Assembly: GCF_012927355.1 (NCBI RefSeq)
Contig: NZ_JABBGK010000001.1
Location: 1,606,649-1,670,648, forward strand
Length of the DNA: 64,000 nt
Direction: 5' to 3'
DNA from: Rhizobium terricola
GTDB lineage: Bacteria; Pseudomonadota; Alphaproteobacteria; Rhizobiales; Rhizobiaceae
Part shown: positions 40,322-49,104 of the stretch, piece after piece
Position numbering within the stretch: position 1 is the stretch's first letter
Layout: the number at the start of each line of letters is the position of its first letter
Notes under the pieces: generated by a model
Seen by the model: the letters and a program-made list of their open reading frames with translations, nothing else
What the model was told of the DNA's origin: nothing
Databases searched by the model: none
Program-made: the position numbers and the translations under genes

Positions 40322-41599
40322 TCAGGCGGAAGCGTTGGCCTTCTCTTCCTGGCGGTCGGCATAGATGTAGAGCGGACGCGAAGATTCGCGGGCGACGTCC
40401 TCGGAGATGACAACCTCGCGAACGCCTTCGAGTTCCGGCAGTTCGAACATGGTGTCGAGCAGGATCTTCTCCATGATCGAACGCAGGCCGCGCGCGCCGG
40501 TCTTGCGGACGATCGCCTTGCGGGCGATCTCGCGCAGCGCGTCCTCGTGGAAGGTCAGCTCGACATCTTCCATCTCGAACAGGCGCTGGTACTGCTTGAC
40601 GAGCGCGTTCTTCGGTTCCGACAGGATCTGGATCAGCGCATCCTCGTCGAGGTCCTCGAGCGTCGCCAGAACCGGCAGACGACCGATGAATTCCGGGATG
40701 AGACCGAACTTCACCAGATCTTCCGGCTCAAGGTCGCGCAGGACGGCGCCGACGCGGCGGTCATCCGGAGCAGCAACGCTTGCGCCAAAACCGATCGAGG
40801 TCTTCTCGCCACGGGCTGAGATGATCTTGTCGAGGCCGGCGAAGGCGCCGCCGCAGATGAACAGGATGTTCGTCGTGTCGACCTGCAGGAACTCCTGCTG
40901 CGGGTGCTTGCGGCCGCCCTGCGGCGGAACCGAAGCGACGGTGCCTTCCATGATCTTGAGCAGCGCCTGCTGGACGCCCTCACCCGAAACGTCGCGGGTG
41001 ATGGACGGGTTGTCAGACTTGCGGCTGATCTTGTCGACTTCGTCGATGTAGACGATGCCGCGCTGGGCACGTTCGACGTTGTAGTCGGCAGCCTGGAGCA
41101 GCTTCAGGATGATGTTTTCGACGTCCTCGCCGACATAGCCGGCTTCGGTCAGCGTCGTCGCATCGGCCATGGTGAAGGGCACGTCGATGATGCGTGCGAG
41201 CGTCTGAGCCAGGTAGGTCTTGCCGCAGCCGGTGGGGCCGACCAGCAGGATGTTCGACTTGGCAAGCTCTACGTCACCGCCCTTGGAGGCGTGCGACAGG
41301 CGCTTGTAGTGGTTATGGACCGCGACCGAGAGGATCTTCTTGGCCTGCTTCTGGCCGATCACGTATTCGTCGAGGATCTTGATGATGTCCTGGGGCGTGG
41401 GAACGCCGTCTCGGGACTTCACCATCGAGCTCTTGTTCTCCTCGCGGATGATGTCCATGCACAATTCGACGCATTCATCGCAGATGAACACCGTCGGTCC
41501 GGCAATCAGCTTGCGGACCTCGTGCTGGCTCTTGCCGCAGAAGGAACAATAAAGGGTATTCTTCGAGTCACCGCCGTTGCTACCGCTGACCTTGCTCAT
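40322..41599 (-). CDS. clpX: ATP-dependent Clp protease ATP-binding subunit ClpX
   Basis: Unfoldase partner of ClpP, 425 residues. The N-terminal zinc-binding domain has [10 protein letters not shown] and CDECVELC. The AAA+ domain has Walker A GPTGCGKT and Walker [10 protein letters not shown], followed by the [10 protein letters not shown] pore loop and the IGF-type loop needed for ClpP docking (TSIGFGAS). The ATG at 41599 is the conserved start. In Alphaproteobacteria ClpXP degrades CtrA and other cell-cycle proteins. It lies 296 bases after clpP. Confidence 0.97.
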   Translation of the reverse strand: MSKVSGSNGGDSKNTLYCSFCGKSQHEVRKLIAGPTVFICDECVELCMDIIREENKSSMVKSRDGVPTPQDIIKILDEYVIGQKQAKKILSVAVHNHYKRLSHASKGGDVELAKSNILLVGPTGCGKTYLAQTLARIIDVPFTMADATTLTEAGYVGEDVENIILKLLQAADYNVERAQRGIVYIDEVDKISRKSDNPSITRDVSGEGVQQALLKIMEGTVASVPPQGGRKHPQQEFLQVDTTNILFICGGAFAGLDKIISARGEKTSIGFGASVAAPDDRRVGAVLRDLEPEDLVKFGLIPEFIGRLPVLATLEDLDEDALIQILSEPKNALVKQYQRLFEMEDVELTFHEDALREIARKAIVRKTGARGLRSIMEKILLDTMFELPELEGVREVVISEDVARESSRPLYIYADRQEEKANASA

Positions 41600-41895
41600 G
41601 TCTTTATCCTTCCAGCACGCCGCACCTCCGACTAACGGAGGACGGTCACTCTCACCGCCCGGCGCCGGCCGCAACGCGCGGCCGGAACCTCACCCGATTT
41701 GGAGGTACTTGCCGATCCATTCAATCCAGTTTCAGGATCGGCGGCAACGAAAACCCCTTCAAATCGTCAGGCTACGTCATAAAAGCACAACATAGCCTTA
41801 ATAGTACTAATAGCGCTTTCCCCACCAGATTAAACCCCTACGATAATCACAAGCGGTTCAGACCTCGGAACCGACTGTGGTCGCAGGGATCAAAC

Positions 41896-42528
41896 TCAGG
41901 CGGCGGGCGCGCCTTCCATCTCTACGCGCGAGGTCAGGATCTTGTCGATCAGACCCCAGTCCTTGGCTTCACCGGCTTCCATGAAGTGGTCGCGATCGAG
42001 GGTCTGTTCGACCTCTTCGAGCGTGCGGCCGGTGTGCTTTACATAAACTTCGTTCAGGCGGCGCTTCATCTTGATGATGTCGCGTGCGTGACGCTCGATG
42101 TCCGATGCCTGACCCTGGAAACCGCCGGACGGCTGGTGAACCATGATGCGGGCGTTCGGGGTTGCGAAACGCATGCCCTTTTCGCCGGCGGCCAGCAGCA
42201 GCGAACCCATCGATGCAGCCTGGCCGACGCAGAGCGTCGAAACGGCCGGACGAATGAACTGCATCGTATCATAGATCGCCATGCCGGCGGTGACCACACC
42301 ACCCGGCGAATTGATGTAGAGGGCAATCTCTTTCTTCGGGTTTTCCGCTTCAAGGAAGAGGAGCTGGGCGCAGACCAGCGAAGCCATGGTGTCTTCGACC
42401 GGACCGGTCAGGAAGATGATGCGCTCCTTCAGGAGGCGGGAAAAGATGTCATAGGAGCGCTCGCCGCGGTTCGTCTGCTCCACGACCATCGGCACCAGTG
42501 CCATGGCGGTATCAACTGGATTTCTCAT
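41896..42528 (-). CDS. clpP: ATP-dependent Clp protease proteolytic subunit ClpP
   Basis: Serine protease of 210 residues that forms the tetradecameric chamber for ClpX and ClpA. Ser106 ([12 protein letters not shown]) and His131 ([10 protein letters not shown]) are visible, with the Asp in [10 protein letters not shown] short N-terminal propeptide precedes [13 protein letters not shown]. Rhizobia often have several clpP genes; this one is the clpX-linked copy. A promoter can be placed at 42602-42630. Confidence 0.97.
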   Translation of the reverse strand: MRNPVDTAMALVPMVVEQTNRGERSYDIFSRLLKERIIFLTGPVEDTMASLVCAQLLFLEAENPKKEIALYINSPGGVVTAGMAIYDTMQFIRPAVSTLCVGQAASMGSLLLAAGEKGMRFATPNARIMVHQPSGGFQGQASDIERHARDIIKMKRRLNEVYVKHTGRTLEEVEQTLDRDHFMEAGEAKDWGLIDKILTSRVEMEGAPAA

Positions 42529-42601
42529 GTCCGTCCTTTATCAACCTCATCCCCAAACACTCGATGCGCGGCGGGAATCAAACAAAAACCTGTCAATCCC
42601 T

Positions 42602-42631
42602 ACATAGAGTGTCCGCACCCTGACATTCAAG
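42602..42631 (-). promoter_or_regulatory. Promoter of clpP
   Basis: TTGAAT (42625-42630) and CTATGT (42602-42607) on the minus strand, spacer 17. The wider -35 reads CTTGAA, which also fits heat-shock sigma sites. The start is about 75 bases before clpP. Confidence 0.5.
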
Positions 42632-42875
42632 ACTTGCGGCTCGGTTATCCTTAATGCCCCGGGTACTCAGGAAGACGCATAAACGCTCCCTTCTTTCATC
42701 GCCATGCCGGCGGACACCGCAGACACAGCTATTGCGAAGCACTTGGTAAACCAATTGCTAATAAATACCCCCAAGCTTGCGCGAGCCTGCGAATGGCCAC
42801 AATTCGGTAATCTCTCGTTAAAAAGACTGTCGCATCTTGCGACAATACCGAAGGAACGCAGGCAAGGCCTCAATC
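42632..42875. other. Intergenic region between clpP promoter and the GGDEF gene
   Basis: About 240 bases between divergent genes (part of 42529-42875). It is less GC-rich than its surroundings near 42720-42770. I see no convincing ORF, hairpin terminator or operator. The GGDEF gene promoter must lie here. Confidence 0.35.
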
Positions 42876-44138
42876 GTGCTCGACATAAAGACCGCACTGC
42901 TCCTGTGGGCGATGGAAGCCGCGACGCTCGCCGTGCTGCTGGCGGCCGTCTGGATCCACGACCGGAGCCAGCGCCATTTTGCCCTGTGGGCTGTCGGTTT
43001 CCTGTGCCAGGGCACAGGGATCGCCCTGGTCGGATTCCGTGGCGCAGTGCCGGATCTAGTCTCGATCGAGATCGCCAATGCGGTTGCCCTGCTCGCTTTC
43101 TTCTTCTGGATCGGCGGTCTCCTCGACCTTGCCAGGCAACCGCTTGCAGGCTGGGCGGCGATCCCGATGCTGCTGTGGGTCGCCGGCGTGCTGGTGCCGG
43201 CCGTCCGCGAGGATATCGCCTACAGGATCGCCCTCTACAATGTCGGCGCCGCCTGCGGCCACATGCTGCTCGCGGTGGTGGCCGCCCAGTTCGACATCGC
43301 CAGGAAACGCTATCGCCGGCTGCTGGTCGGGATATGGTCCGTTCAGGCGGCCACCGACCTGTTCGCCGCGCTGTCCAGTGCTGTGGCGCTGCCCTCCACG
43401 ATCCAGGGCGCACCGTTTGCAACCCTTGTTGCGATCATCAACCTGTTCGGCTTCCTGTCCGCCATCCTGATCGGCGCCAAGATCGTCATGGATCGCTCCG
43501 AGGCGCGGCTTCAGCACCTCATTCGGACGGACCCGCTGACCGGCGCCCTCAACCGCCGGGGTCTGACCGAAGCCTTCAAGCAGGCCGCCACCCCGCCCCC
43601 CGGTTCTGCCACGGACATTGCGCTGCTGCTGTTCGACCTCGATCATTTCAAGCGCATCAACGACACGCACGGACACCAGGCAGGCGACGCAGTGCTCGTC
43701 GCGTTTTGCGAGATCTGCCGCAAGCTCACGCCGAAAGCCAGCATCTTCGGCCGCACGGGGGGCGAGGAATTCATGATCGTGGCGCGGATGGCGGACATGC
43801 GGGAAGCGGCATTCCTGGCCGAAACCATCCGCATGGCGCTGGCCGCAGCGAAGATCGCGGCCGGCGAACTTTCGATCAGTGTCACCGTAAGCATCGGCAT
43901 CGCCACCGCTGCGGCAGCCGAGGCGGATCTGGACAAGCTGATGAGCGGCGCGGATCGGGCGCTCTACAAGGCCAAGGCGCGCGGGCGCAACCGAAGTGCC
44001 GTGCTCATCGGCGAGAAGGTGCTCACCGTTCCCGCCCAGGGACCGGAAGCGCTCGACGAGCAGGCGGACCGCCAGGTCGCCGCATTGCGCAAGCTGGCAA
44101 CGAAGGCAACGTTGCAGACCGGCCGCTCGAAGCCCTGA
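42876..44138 (+). CDS. Diguanylate cyclase with membrane sensor domain
   Basis: Makes cyclic di-GMP. About 200 N-terminal residues contain six to seven membrane helices (KTALLLWAMEAATLAVLLAAVW, ALLAFFFWIGGLLDL, LVAIINLFGFLSAILIGA), an integral-membrane sensor of MHYT/7TM-like size. The GGDEF domain starts at RTDPLTGALNRR (about 217), has DLDHFKRINDTHGH and the active site GGEEF at 295-299. The inhibitory RxxD site is absent: the four residues are PKAS. The GTG at 42876 (AAGG upstream) is the likely start; a TTG 13 codons earlier is possible. It precedes the P450 gene by 41 bases in the same direction. Confidence 0.87.
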   Translation: MLDIKTALLLWAMEAATLAVLLAAVWIHDRSQRHFALWAVGFLCQGTGIALVGFRGAVPDLVSIEIANAVALLAFFFWIGGLLDLARQPLAGWAAIPMLLWVAGVLVPAVREDIAYRIALYNVGAACGHMLLAVVAAQFDIARKRYRRLLVGIWSVQAATDLFAALSSAVALPSTIQGAPFATLVAIINLFGFLSAILIGAKIVMDRSEARLQHLIRTDPLTGALNRRGLTEAFKQAATPPPGSATDIALLLFDLDHFKRINDTHGHQAGDAVLVAFCEICRKLTPKASIFGRTGGEEFMIVARMADMREAAFLAETIRMALAAAKIAAGELSISVTVSIGIATAAAAEADLDKLMSGADRALYKAKARGRNRSAVLIGEKVLTVPAQGPEALDEQADRQVAALRKLATKATLQTGRSKP

Positions 44139-44179
44139 ACGCCCTTTCCGGCGGACGTGGAATTCGCTAGAGACGGGGC

Positions 44180-45424
44180 ATGAGCACACTTACCTTCCTC
44201 ACCATCGACCGCGCTTCGCGCCGCGTCAGCCTCGACGGCCGCGATCCGTCCTTCTATTCCGACCCGAATAGGGTTTATGCAGCGCTGCATGCGGAGTGCC
44301 CCACCTTCTACTGGGAGCAGCAGAAGCAGTGGTTCTTCACCGGCTACGACCACGTCAACGGCCTGCTGCGCGACCGGCGCTTCGGCCGCCAGATCCTGCA
44401 TATCGCCACGCGCGAAGAACTCGGCATGCCGGAACCGGCCGCCCATACCCGCCATTTCGATGCCGCGGAGGCCCATTCGCTGCTGGAGCTGGAACCGCCG
44501 GAGCATACTCGCCTCCGGACGCTGGTGAACCGCGCCTTCGTGTCGCGACACGTGGAGAAGATGAAGCCGGAGATCGAGGAGCTGGCGAACCGGCTGATCG
44601 ACGGTTTCGAAAAGGACGGCCGCACCGAATTGCTGTCCACCTTCGCCGACATCATCCCCGTCACGATGATTGCCCGGATGATCGGCATTCCGGAAGAAAT
44701 GGGACCGCAGCTGCTCAAATGGTCCCACGACTATGTCGGGATGTACATGTTCAAGCGCAGCCGGGCGGACGAGGAAGCCGCCGACCGCTCGGCCAGGGAA
44801 TTCGCGGATTATGTCCGGGGCATGATCGCCGAACGGCGCGCCAATCCGCGGGACGATCTGCTGACTCACATGATCCACACGGAGCACAAAGGCCAGTTCC
44901 TGACCGAGGACGAGCTGATCTCGACCACGATCGTGCTGCTCAATGCCGGCCACGAGGCGACCGTGCACCAGATCGGCAATTCGGTCCGGATCATCCTGGA
45001 GAGCGGACTTTCGACATCCGAAATGTTCCGCGACGAGGCGGCAACCGAGAGAACGGTCGAAGAAACGCTGCGCATCTGCGCGCCCGTCCACATCTTCCAG
45101 CGCTATTGCCTTGAGCCGGCGGAAATCGACGGGATCCGCTTTGCGCGCGGCGACAAGGTCAGCATGATTCTTGCGGCCGCCAATCTCGACCCGACCAAGT
45201 TCGATGATCCCCTCACCTTCCGGCCGGAGCGCAACGAAGCGCCCAACCTTTCCTTCGGCGCGGGGATCCACTTCTGCATCGGCGCACCGCTGGCGAGACT
45301 GGAGCTCAATATCGTGCTGCCGCTGTTGTTCAGGCGCCTGCCCGGATTGAGGATCGCCGCGCAGCCCAAGGTCAAGGACGTCTATCATTTCCACGGTCTG
45401 GAGCGGCTCGACCTCGTCTGGTGA
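44180..45424 (+). CDS. Cytochrome P450
   Basis: Soluble bacterial heme monooxygenase of 414 residues. The heme ligand is Cys366 in FGAGIHFCIGAPLARLEL. The ExxR motif is Glu295-Thr-Leu-Arg298. The I-helix motif is AGHEAT at 256-261; the usual catalytic Thr is Ala260. The PPEHTRLRTLVNRAF stretch is a classical C-helix motif. No ferredoxin or ferredoxin reductase gene is nearby, so it must borrow one. Substrate unknown. It lies next to an MFS carrier on the opposite strand. Confidence 0.92.
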   Translation: MSTLTFLTIDRASRRVSLDGRDPSFYSDPNRVYAALHAECPTFYWEQQKQWFFTGYDHVNGLLRDRRFGRQILHIATREELGMPEPAAHTRHFDAAEAHSLLELEPPEHTRLRTLVNRAFVSRHVEKMKPEIEELANRLIDGFEKDGRTELLSTFADIIPVTMIARMIGIPEEMGPQLLKWSHDYVGMYMFKRSRADEEAADRSAREFADYVRGMIAERRANPRDDLLTHMIHTEHKGQFLTEDELISTTIVLLNAGHEATVHQIGNSVRIILESGLSTSEMFRDEAATERTVEETLRICAPVHIFQRYCLEPAEIDGIRFARGDKVSMILAAANLDPTKFDDPLTFRPERNEAPNLSFGAGIHFCIGAPLARLELNIVLPLLFRRLPGLRIAAQPKVKDVYHFHGLERLDLVW

Positions 45425-45434
45425 CGGAACGGGG

Positions 45435-46730
45435 TCAGGCGGGCTGCGCCACAGGCGCTCCCCCCGCCCCGCGACGAACCAGAAGCACCGAGCCGGCGGC
45501 CAGCAGGCACATGAAGCCGGCGATATAGACGGCAGGCAGGAAGGTTTCGAAATCGGTGCGGATGAATCCCGCCCCGAAGGTCGCCGTCGCGGCTCCCAGC
45601 TGGTGGGCGGCAAACACCCAGCCAAAGACGATATTGGCCCTGTCGCGCCCGAAATTGTCGACGGTCAGCCTGACCGTCGGCGGCACGGTCGCGACCCAAT
45701 CCAGACCGTAGAAGACGGCGAATACGGACAGGGTGACGTAATCGAAGCCGGACACGGATAGGAAGATCAGCGACAGCCCGCGCAGGCCATAAAACCAGAA
45801 CAGAAGCCAGCGGTTGTCATAGCGGTCGGAGAGCCATCCGGCGCCGAGAGTTCCGATGAAGTCGAAGATGCCGATCATCGCCAGCATCCCGGCCGCGGCC
45901 ACCGGGACGATGCCGAAATCGCCACAGAGCGAGATCCAGTGGGTCTGGATCAGACCGTTGGTGCTGAGACCACAGACGAAGAAGGTGAAGAACAGGATCC
46001 AGAAGACGGGCTTGCCGACCGCATCCTTCAACACCAGAAGCGGTGCGACCAGCATGGCGGCAAAGCCGTTCGTGCGCTGCGGGGCGGGTTGGAGCTCCCG
46101 GCTTCCATAGGGGGCGAGCCCCAGATCGGCCGGATAGTTGCGCATGAAGAGCAGCATGCCGGCAAAGGCGATCGCCAGCACACCGACGGTCACCGACAGG
46201 GCGAAGCGCCAGCCGAAATTCTCGGTCAGGCTGGCCAGCAGCGGCAGGAAGATCAGCTGGCCGGTAGCATTGCTGACCGTCATCAACCCGACAACCAGCC
46301 CGCGGCGGGCGACGAACCAGCGCGTGGCAACCGTCGCTCCGAGCACGAGCGCGGTCATTCCGGTGCCGATGCCGACCACGATCCCCCAAAGGGCGATCAG
46401 GTGCCAGAGCTCGGCCATGAAGAAGGAAAGGAATATGCCACCGCTGATCAGGCTGACGGCGACGGCGACAACGGAGCGGATACCGAAGTAGTTAAGGAAT
46501 GCGGCGGCGAACGGCCCCAGCAGGCCGAACAAGGCGAGCCGGATCGCCATTGCTGTCGAGATTTCCTCGGTCGTCCAGCCGAATTCCTTTCCGAGCGGGC
46601 CGATCAGAACGCCAGCGGAGCCCATGGCTCCGGCCGTCGCCAGCATCGTCAGGAAGGTGATCGCCACCACCACCCAGCCATAATGGATACCCCGTGCCGC
46701 GAGAAATGCGGCCAGTCTTGTCGAGATCAT
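45435..46730 (-). CDS. MFS transporter, monocarboxylate-porter-like
   Basis: Membrane carrier of 431 residues with 12 helices. GIHYGWVVVAITFLTMLATAGA is the typical N-terminal pattern of the OFA/MCT-like group, with LYG-type loops and WLSDRYDNRWLLF in the middle. The ATG at 46730 has a GGAGG site. A GCGGGTA-N2-TACCCGC operator lies 20 bases upstream, matching the site over the marR gene directly upstream. Export of a toxic compound or uptake of an organic acid are both possible. Confidence 0.87.
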   Translation of the reverse strand: MISTRLAAFLAARGIHYGWVVVAITFLTMLATAGAMGSAGVLIGPLGKEFGWTTEEISTAMAIRLALFGLLGPFAAAFLNYFGIRSVVAVAVSLISGGIFLSFFMAELWHLIALWGIVVGIGTGMTALVLGATVATRWFVARRGLVVGLMTVSNATGQLIFLPLLASLTENFGWRFALSVTVGVLAIAFAGMLLFMRNYPADLGLAPYGSRELQPAPQRTNGFAAMLVAPLLVLKDAVGKPVFWILFFTFFVCGLSTNGLIQTHWISLCGDFGIVPVAAAGMLAMIGIFDFIGTLGAGWLSDRYDNRWLLFWFYGLRGLSLIFLSVSGFDYVTLSVFAVFYGLDWVATVPPTVRLTVDNFGRDRANIVFGWVFAAHQLGAATATFGAGFIRTDFETFLPAVYIAGFMCLLAAGSVLLVRRGAGGAPVAQPA

Positions 46731-46750
46731 GAGCGGGTACCCTCCAATTT

Positions 46751-46766
46751 GCGGGTAGATACCCGC
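46751..46766. promoter_or_regulatory. MarR-type operator before the MFS gene
   Basis: GCGGGTA-GA-TACCCGC, a 16-bp inverted repeat with seven-base arms, 20 bases upstream of the MFS start codon. It repeats the core of the large palindrome at 47190-47229. A further GGGTACCC palindrome overlaps the region between ribosome site and start (46735-46742). Confidence 0.75.
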
Positions 46767-46796
46767 TTCAAATCAAAAAAGAGACGAAATGAATCG

Positions 46797-47198
46797 TCAG
46801 AGCGTCTCGAGGCTTTCCAACAGCTGGTCAAGCACCACGGGATCGAACCTCTCTTCGAAACGGGCCTGAACCGCATCCCAGGCAGGCGCTGCCTCGGCGA
46901 GCACCGAAAGAGCCGCGGGGGTCAGACTGAAAGCACTTTCGCGTCGGTCATCGGTCTCGACCGTTTCAACGTACCCCAACCGCTCCAGGACGCGTGTGTT
47001 GCGCCCAACCGTCGACCGATCAAGGTCGAGCGCGATGGCCAGATCGCTCAACGAAACCGGCTGCATGGCGCGAATGCGGCGCAACTCGCTGAACTGGTTG
47101 ACCGAAATGCCGAAAGGCTCGAGGGCGGCATCGTAGATCGCCGTCACCTTCCGGGATACCTTTCTGAGCGCGATGCAGTGGCAGACATGTTTCTTCAT
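46797..47198 (-). CDS. MarR family transcriptional regulator
   Basis: Winged-helix dimeric regulator, 133 residues. The DNA-binding part is PVSLSDLAIALDLDRSTVGRNTRVLERLGYV, with the wing ETDDRRESAFSLTPA. The ATG at 47198 (MKKHVCHCIAL) lies within a 40-bp perfect palindrome. An in-frame ATG at 47222 would add MVRVYTRT and is possible. No ribosome site is seen, so the mRNA may be leaderless. The Cys pair near the N-terminus (HVCHC) could sense oxidants. It most likely represses itself and the MFS gene downstream. Confidence 0.85.
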   Translation of the reverse strand: MKKHVCHCIALRKVSRKVTAIYDAALEPFGISVNQFSELRRIRAMQPVSLSDLAIALDLDRSTVGRNTRVLERLGYVETVETDDRRESAFSLTPAALSVLAEAAPAWDAVQARFEERFDPVVLDQLLESLETL

Positions 47199-47229
47199 GG
47201 TGCGGGTATATACCCGCACCATGAAGAAA
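47190..47229. promoter_or_regulatory. 40-bp perfect palindrome over the marR start codon
   Basis: All 20 base pairs of each arm match, centre between 47209 and 47210. The core is GCGGGTATATACCCGC, also found before the MFS gene. It contains the marR start (47196-47198) and, on the other strand, a mirror ATG with the same first three codons. This is the likely autoregulatory operator. It may also form a cruciform. Confidence 0.8.
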
Positions 47230-47251
47230 GCAACACCGCCCGACGGAAGCG

Positions 47252-48070
47252 TCAGGCGTCGACTTTCGCTTTCGAGGCCGAAGCATAACGCGACGCAGGA
47301 CGGCTGAGCGTCAGATACGGCCCCATGGCGTTGCGGGCGGACACGTAGGCTTCGTAGAGGCCATGATCCTCGAGCGACGGGATCGTGACAAGCTCGCCGC
47401 GATCGAAGCCGGCGAGTGCCGCATCGACGAGATCACCAACCTCCATGACCTTGGCCGGATCGATGTGATCGAAGGAACCGCCGACCCGATCGAAGATCTC
47501 CGTGCGGGTCAATCCGGGGAGGACGGCCTGCAGGCGGACACCCGTGCCCTGCAGTTCCTGTGCGAGCGACTCGGTAAGCGCCAGGACGAACGCCTTGCTC
47601 GCGGTGTAGGTGCCGTTGAAGAACTGCGGCGCGAGCGCCACGACCGATGCCGTGTTGATGATCGCCCCAGCGCCGCGCCCGACAAAGGCCTGAGCGGCGA
47701 CCGTCGCAAGCCTGTTTGCGGCGAGAACGTTCAGTTCGACCATGCGATCCAGATAGTCGAGATCGTTTTCCTGCTTGAGCGGCCCCTTCGGCCCGATACC
47801 CGCATTGTTGACGAAAAGAGAAATCGCCGGATCAGCGCGAAGGCGTTCGGCGACCTTCAACACCTCGGGACGCTGCGTAAGATCGGCCGTCAGGACGTCG
47901 GCCTTTACGCCATAGGCTTCACTCAGGCGGGCAGCGAGAAGGGCCAGCCTGTCTGTGTCGCGGGCGACCAGAACAAGGTCATGACCCCGGCGGGCGAGTC
48001 GGTCGGCATAGGTGGCGCCGATGCCGGACGAGGCACCGGTGACAAGGGCAGTTCCAAGGGTGGTGGACAT
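47252..48070 (-). CDS. Short-chain dehydrogenase/reductase
   Basis: NAD(P)-dependent oxidoreductase of 272 residues. The cofactor motif is TGASSGIG (11-18), the NNAG motif is at 88-91, and the catalytic residues are Ser142, Tyr155 and Lys159 (YTASK). The ATG at 48070 is the conserved start. The last residues (ASKAKVDA) end near the marR palindrome. A 12-bp palindrome sits in the promoter, shared with the divergent MarR gene, which probably controls it. Substrate unknown. Confidence 0.88.
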   Translation of the reverse strand: MSTTLGTALVTGASSGIGATYADRLARRGHDLVLVARDTDRLALLAARLSEAYGVKADVLTADLTQRPEVLKVAERLRADPAISLFVNNAGIGPKGPLKQENDLDYLDRMVELNVLAANRLATVAAQAFVGRGAGAIINTASVVALAPQFFNGTYTASKAFVLALTESLAQELQGTGVRLQAVLPGLTRTEIFDRVGGSFDHIDPAKVMEVGDLVDAALAGFDRGELVTIPSLEDHGLYEAYVSARNAMGPYLTLSRPASRYASASKAKVDA

Positions 48071-48096
48071 AGGCTTTTCCTTAGGTTGGCATTTAC

Positions 48097-48108
48097 TGGC
48101 ATATGCCA
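48097..48108. promoter_or_regulatory. Palindromic operator between SDR and MarR genes
   Basis: TGGCATATGCCA is a perfect 12-bp palindrome, just downstream of the probable SDR -10. Its place at the start site suggests repression by the MarR gene on the other side. Confidence 0.6.
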
Positions 48109-48110
48109 CT

Positions 48111-48139
48111 ATATTTGTACCATGCCTCTCGGCTTGCAA
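48111..48139 (-). promoter_or_regulatory. Probable promoter of the SDR gene
   Basis: TTGCAA (48134-48139) and AAATAT (48111-48116) on the minus strand, spacer 17. The operator at 48097-48108 lies directly downstream and covers the start site. Confidence 0.45.
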
Positions 48140-48226
48140 GCCCCCCTGCCGATTTTTTTCACGCAGAGCCGCAGATTTGGGCTAGTTCAGACGAGTTGGG
48201 ATGGCGTTGCGATCGAAGAGGACACC

Positions 48227-48697
48227 ATGAGCGACATTGAGGATGACGGCATCTGGCAGCATTGCAGCAGCAGCGCAGTGCGGCGCGCGGCGCGGCAACT
48301 CGGACAGCTCTACGACGACGTGCTGGGCGATAGCGGGCTGCGCGGTACGCAGTTTTCCCTGCTGTCCCAGATCGGCCATGCGGGCGAACCGACGCAGAAG
48401 GTTCTCGCCGAGGCCATGGTGATGGATCTCTCCGCGCTCGGCCACACCCTGAAACCCCTTGTTCGCGACGGACTGGTCGAACTTGTGCCGGACGAAAAGG
48501 ACCGCCGGGCAAAGAGGGTTCGCCTCACCGCCGCGGGCAAGGCGAAGCAGCGGGAAATGACGCAACGATGGAAGATTGCCCAGGCGCGGTTCGACGCCGC
48601 CTTCGGCAAGGAGCGCTCAGAGGAATTGCGGCGCACCCTCTCCTTCATCGCCTCGAAGGACTTTGCCGAGGCATTTCTCCTCGGCAAGAAGGATTGA
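48227..48697 (+). CDS. MarR family transcriptional regulator
   Basis: A 156-residue winged-helix regulator. The recognition region is EPTQKVLAEAMVMDLSALGHTLKPLVRDGLV, followed by the wing PDEKDRRAKRVRLTAAG. The ATG at 48227 (MSDIEDDGIWQ) has a GAGGA site. It is divergent from the SDR gene; the 12-bp palindrome lies between. The usual role would be ligand-released repression of SDR. Confidence 0.88.
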   Translation: MSDIEDDGIWQHCSSSAVRRAARQLGQLYDDVLGDSGLRGTQFSLLSQIGHAGEPTQKVLAEAMVMDLSALGHTLKPLVRDGLVELVPDEKDRRAKRVRLTAAGKAKQREMTQRWKIAQARFDAAFGKERSEELRRTLSFIASKDFAEAFLLGKKD

Positions 48698-48730
48698 CAG
48701 GCCCCAACCTGCAACAGGAGATGCCTGGAC

Positions 48731-48970
48731 CTACATCCACTGCTTCGGATCGGCTTCGCTTTCGCAGCCCATCGGGGGAAATGCATTGCCAAAGGTCTGA
48801 TAGAGCCTGTCGCATCCCCATTTGCGCAAGGGCTCCGGCATGCGGCTGTTCAGTTCGATGCCCATCTCATCATAGAGCTCCTGGTCATTGGTCACATATT
48901 GGTACCAGCGCCAACCGAAAACGGTGAATAAGGCGACCAGGCAGAGCGCGAAAATGCCAAGAATCCTCAT
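48731..48970 (-). CDS. Small membrane protein of unknown function
   Basis: A 79-residue protein with one N-terminal helix (MRILGIFALCLVALFTVFGW), which may be a signal anchor or an uncleaved signal peptide. The rest is polar with three cysteines (WGCDRLYQTF, MGCES) and a Trp-Met end. The ATG at 48970 has an AGAGGGA site. It lies 34 bases from the convergent MarR gene. I do not recognise the family. Confidence 0.65.
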   Translation of the reverse strand: MRILGIFALCLVALFTVFGWRWYQYVTNDQELYDEMGIELNSRMPEPLRKWGCDRLYQTFGNAFPPMGCESEADPKQWM

Positions 48971-49066
48971 GAAACTATCCCTCTGAAAAATGTAACGCTG
49001 AAATGGAAGCCGGTAGGCCATAAAACCAACGGCATCAGGCAATCACGACCCGCCTCTGAGCCGGAT

Positions 49067-49092
49067 GGCGCGCGTGGAAAGATGCGCGCGCC
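49067..49092. repeat. GC-rich inverted repeat downstream of the cupin gene
   Basis: GGCGCGCG (49067-49074) and CGCGCGCC (49085-49092) form an 8-bp stem with a ten-base loop, 13 bases past the cupin stop. No T-run, so it is a weak terminator candidate. Confidence 0.35.
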
Positions 49093-49104
49093 AAAGTTCT
49101 GCAG

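Noticed and set aside
42704-44170. A 488-codon plus-strand frame overlapping the diguanylate cyclase in another frame.
   Set aside because: Arg/Pro-rich shadow; the GGDEF frame carries all motifs and the membrane helices.
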